From Planctomycetaceae bacterium (GTDB lineage Bacteria; Planctomycetota; Planctomycetia; Pirellulales; Thermoguttaceae), in the NCBI GenBank assembly GCA_004556055.1, contig SFIW01000013.1, forward strand, positions 1-51,546: DNA of 51,546 bases, given 5' to 3'. Of this stretch, positions 49,796 through 51,546 are shown piece by piece. Under the pieces are notes generated by a model. That model had not been told where the DNA came from. It saw only the letters and a list, made by a program, of their open reading frames with translations, and ran no database searches. The position numbers were made by a program, and so were the translations under genes. Within the stretch, counting starts at the first letter, position 1. Each line of letters starts with the position of its first letter.

Positions 49796-51460
49796 GTGGC
49801 AAAAAAGATGTCGTTTGACGACGCTGCTCGTAGTCCGATTGCCGAGGGCGTCAAAAAGTTGGCTCGCGCCGTAAAAAGCACGTTGGGGCCTCGCGGTCGA
49901 AACGTCGTTTTAGATAAAGGCTGGGGCGCCCCCAAGGTCACGAAGGACGGCGTAACTGTAGCTGAAGACGTGGTTCTCGACGATCCTGAAGAAAATCTCG
50001 GCGCAGCTCTCGTCAAGCAGGCCGCGTCGAAGACGAATCAGGCCGCCGGCGACGGTACGACGACGGCTACGGTGCTCGCGGAAGCAATTTACCTCGAAGG
50101 TTTGAAGATGGTTGCCGCCGGAGCTGATCCGATGGCTTTGTCCCGCGGTATTCAGAAGGCCGCTTCCGTCGTCGGCGAATATGTCGATACGTTGGCTACC
50201 CCCGTAAACGACAAGAGCCGTAAGGAAATCGCGCAGGTCGCTTCTATTGCCGGCAACAACGATTCCACTATCGGTCAAATCTTGGCCGACGCGTTTCTTA
50301 AGGTCGGTAAGAACGGCGTTATTACCGTCGAAGAAGGCAAACAGTTCGAAACGTACGTCGACGTCGTCGAAGGTATGCAGTTCGATCGCGGTTACCTTTC
50401 TCCTCACTTCGTGACGAACCTTGACGATCAGAAGGTCGAACTCGAGGACGCTCTTGTACTCGTTTTCGAAGACAAAATTTCGACCGCTAAGTCTCTTGTT
50501 CCTCTCCTTGAAGCGATCAGCAAGCAAAGCCGCCCCCTCTTCATCATTGCGGAAGACGTCGAGGGCGAAGCGTTGGCGACTCTTGTCGTGAACAAACTGC
50601 GCGGTATTCTTCAGGTTTGCGCCGTTAAGGCTCCAGGCTATGGCGATCGTCGCAAGGCGATGTTGGGCGATATCGCAATCTTGACGGGAGCGAACGCCGT
50701 CTTTAAGGATCTCGGCGTCCAGCTTGACGCGGTTCAGATCACGGATCTTGGTCGCGCAAAGAAGATCGTCGTTACGGGCGATTCGACGACGATTGTCGGC
50801 GGCGCTGGTAAGAAAGAAGACGTGGACGCTCGCGCGTCTCAGATCCGTTCCGAGATCGAGACGACGACGAGCTCTTACGATAAAGAAAAGCTCCAGGAAC
50901 GCCTTGCGAAACTCGCTGGCGGCGTTGCGCGCATTAACGTTGGCGCCGCGACGGAATCGGAGCTTAAGGAACGCAAGTACCTCTACGAGGACGCTCAGGC
51001 CGCGACGAAAGCCGCTCTTGAAGAAGGCGTTGTTCCCGGCGGTGGAACCGCGCTCCTGCGCGCCGCCGATTCTCTCACGGAATTGAAGGACGCTTGCGGG
51101 GACGAAGTTTACGGCGTTCAGATCGTCAAGAGAGCTCTTGAAGCTCCTATTCGCGAAATCGCGAAGAACGCTGGCGTCGAAGGTTCCGTCGTTGTGAATC
51201 GCGTTCGTAAGATGGAAGACAAGAACGACGGTTATGACGCTGATAAAGACGTCTATTGCAACCTTGTTGAAGCGGGCGTCATCGATCCCGCCAAGGTTGT
51301 TCGCACCGCGCTCCAGAACGCCGCGAGCGTCGCGTCTCTCCTTCTGACGACTTCCTGCCTCTTGACGGAAATTCCGAAGGAAGAAAAGGCCGCGCCTGAT
51401 CCGAACGCGATGGGCGGTATGGGAGGCATGGGTGGAATGGGCGGCATGGGCGGCTTCTGA
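49796..51460 (+). CDS. groEL: 60-kDa chaperonin GroEL
   Basis: This is a 554-residue chaperonin with GTG start, MAKKMSFDDAAR, KSTLGPRGRNVVLDKGWG, the ATP-binding VTKDGVTVAEDV and AGDGTTTATVLAEAI (catalytic Asp), KAPGYGDRRKAMLGDIAI, RLAKLAGGVARINVGAATE, EEGVVPGGGTALL, and the flexible C-terminal GGM repeats ending in GGF. It folds proteins in a double-ring complex with GroES. It is full length. groES is not adjacent upstream and could lie beyond the window or elsewhere. Codon use is strongly biased, consistent with high expression. Confidence 0.98.
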   Translation: MAKKMSFDDAARSPIAEGVKKLARAVKSTLGPRGRNVVLDKGWGAPKVTKDGVTVAEDVVLDDPEENLGAALVKQAASKTNQAAGDGTTTATVLAEAIYLEGLKMVAAGADPMALSRGIQKAASVVGEYVDTLATPVNDKSRKEIAQVASIAGNNDSTIGQILADAFLKVGKNGVITVEEGKQFETYVDVVEGMQFDRGYLSPHFVTNLDDQKVELEDALVLVFEDKISTAKSLVPLLEAISKQSRPLFIIAEDVEGEALATLVVNKLRGILQVCAVKAPGYGDRRKAMLGDIAILTGANAVFKDLGVQLDAVQITDLGRAKKIVVTGDSTTIVGGAGKKEDVDARASQIRSEIETTTSSYDKEKLQERLAKLAGGVARINVGAATESELKERKYLYEDAQAATKAALEEGVVPGGGTALLRAADSLTELKDACGDEVYGVQIVKRALEAPIREIAKNAGVEGSVVVNRVRKMEDKNDGYDADKDVYCNLVEAGVIDPAKVVRTALQNAASVASLLLTTSCLLTEIPKEEKAAPDPNAMGGMGGMGGMGGMGGF

Positions 51461-51486
51461 TCCTGCCTACCCAACGCTTAGCGAAT

Positions 51487-51501
51487 GCGGGTTTTCCCCG
51501 C
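51487..51501 (+). terminator. Weak hairpin after groEL
   Basis: GCGGG and CCCGC pair around a TTTTC loop shortly after the stop codon. There is no T-run, so it is weak on its own. Confidence 0.3.
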
Positions 51502-51546
51502 GCTCCGTTACTTAAAAGTTAAACTTACAAATGATATATTGAAAGG

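Noticed and set aside
1..51546. Search for tRNA, rRNA, insertion sequences, integrases and attachment repeats
   Set aside because: No cloverleaf, rRNA-like stretch, transposase or integrase, or paired direct repeats next to a tRNA could be found by reading. Small RNAs cannot be excluded.

Overview
The window reads as chromosomal DNA of a member of the Planctomycetota. The main evidence is two prepilin-like DUF1559 genes, two short lipoproteins with a transthyretin-like fold of the kind that accompanies DUF1559 genes, a SpoVG protein carrying an inserted zinc ribbon, a cytochrome bd-like membrane protein fused to a c-type cytochrome, and a SpoIIM/DUF4129 membrane operon. The assignment rests on recognising families by eye, not on a database search. 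Coding density is high, and I see no rRNA, tRNA, CRISPR array, insertion sequence or prophage.

Layout. 1-3.6 kb: the tail of an unidentified gene, a DUF4416 gene, and two lipoproteins flanking a DUF1559 gene whose prepilin start is broken. 3.8-8.8 kb: a metallo-beta-lactamase-fold nuclease-like gene behind a very large AsmA-like gene. 9.2-12.8 kb: an ECF sigma factor, its membrane anti-sigma factor, and an intact DUF1559 gene with its own promoter and terminator. 13-19.4 kb (minus strand): a glycerol-1-phosphate dehydrogenase-like enzyme, a TPR lipoprotein with about 20 QQPV repeats, thpR and proB. 19.7-27.8 kb (plus strand): hisA, a ketoacyl synthase, an acyl carrier protein, leuA, and a fatty acyl-AMP ligase / carrier protein / alpha-oxoamine synthase fusion. 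28-30.2 kb: the bd-like/cytochrome c fusion. 30.2-35.1 kb (minus): glgX, a beta-propeller protein and a COG3014-like lipoprotein. 35.3-39.1 kb: a DUF6057-like membrane protein paired with a PD40/TolB-like protein containing a CxxCH motif. 39.2-41.6 kb (minus): rarD, a small membrane protein and a LOG-family gene. 41.7-46.5 kb: a tightly coupled SpoIIM - membrane protein - DUF4129/DUF4350 operon. 46.6-51.5 kb: rlmN, ispE, spoVG and groEL.

How the genes may work together. The ketoacyl synthase, acyl carrier protein and trimodular fusion lie within 8 kb and have the parts needed to activate a fatty acid, hold it on a carrier and condense it with an amino acid. That is the chemistry that starts sphingolipid-like lipids. 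Together with the G1P dehydrogenase-like gene, this gives the window a lipid theme. Amino-acid genes (hisA, leuA, proB) are interleaved. leuA is preceded by a short reading frame rich in Leu, Val and Ile codons that looks like an attenuation leader peptide. Several promoters can be read directly, and two of them are interlocked with a terminator hairpin.
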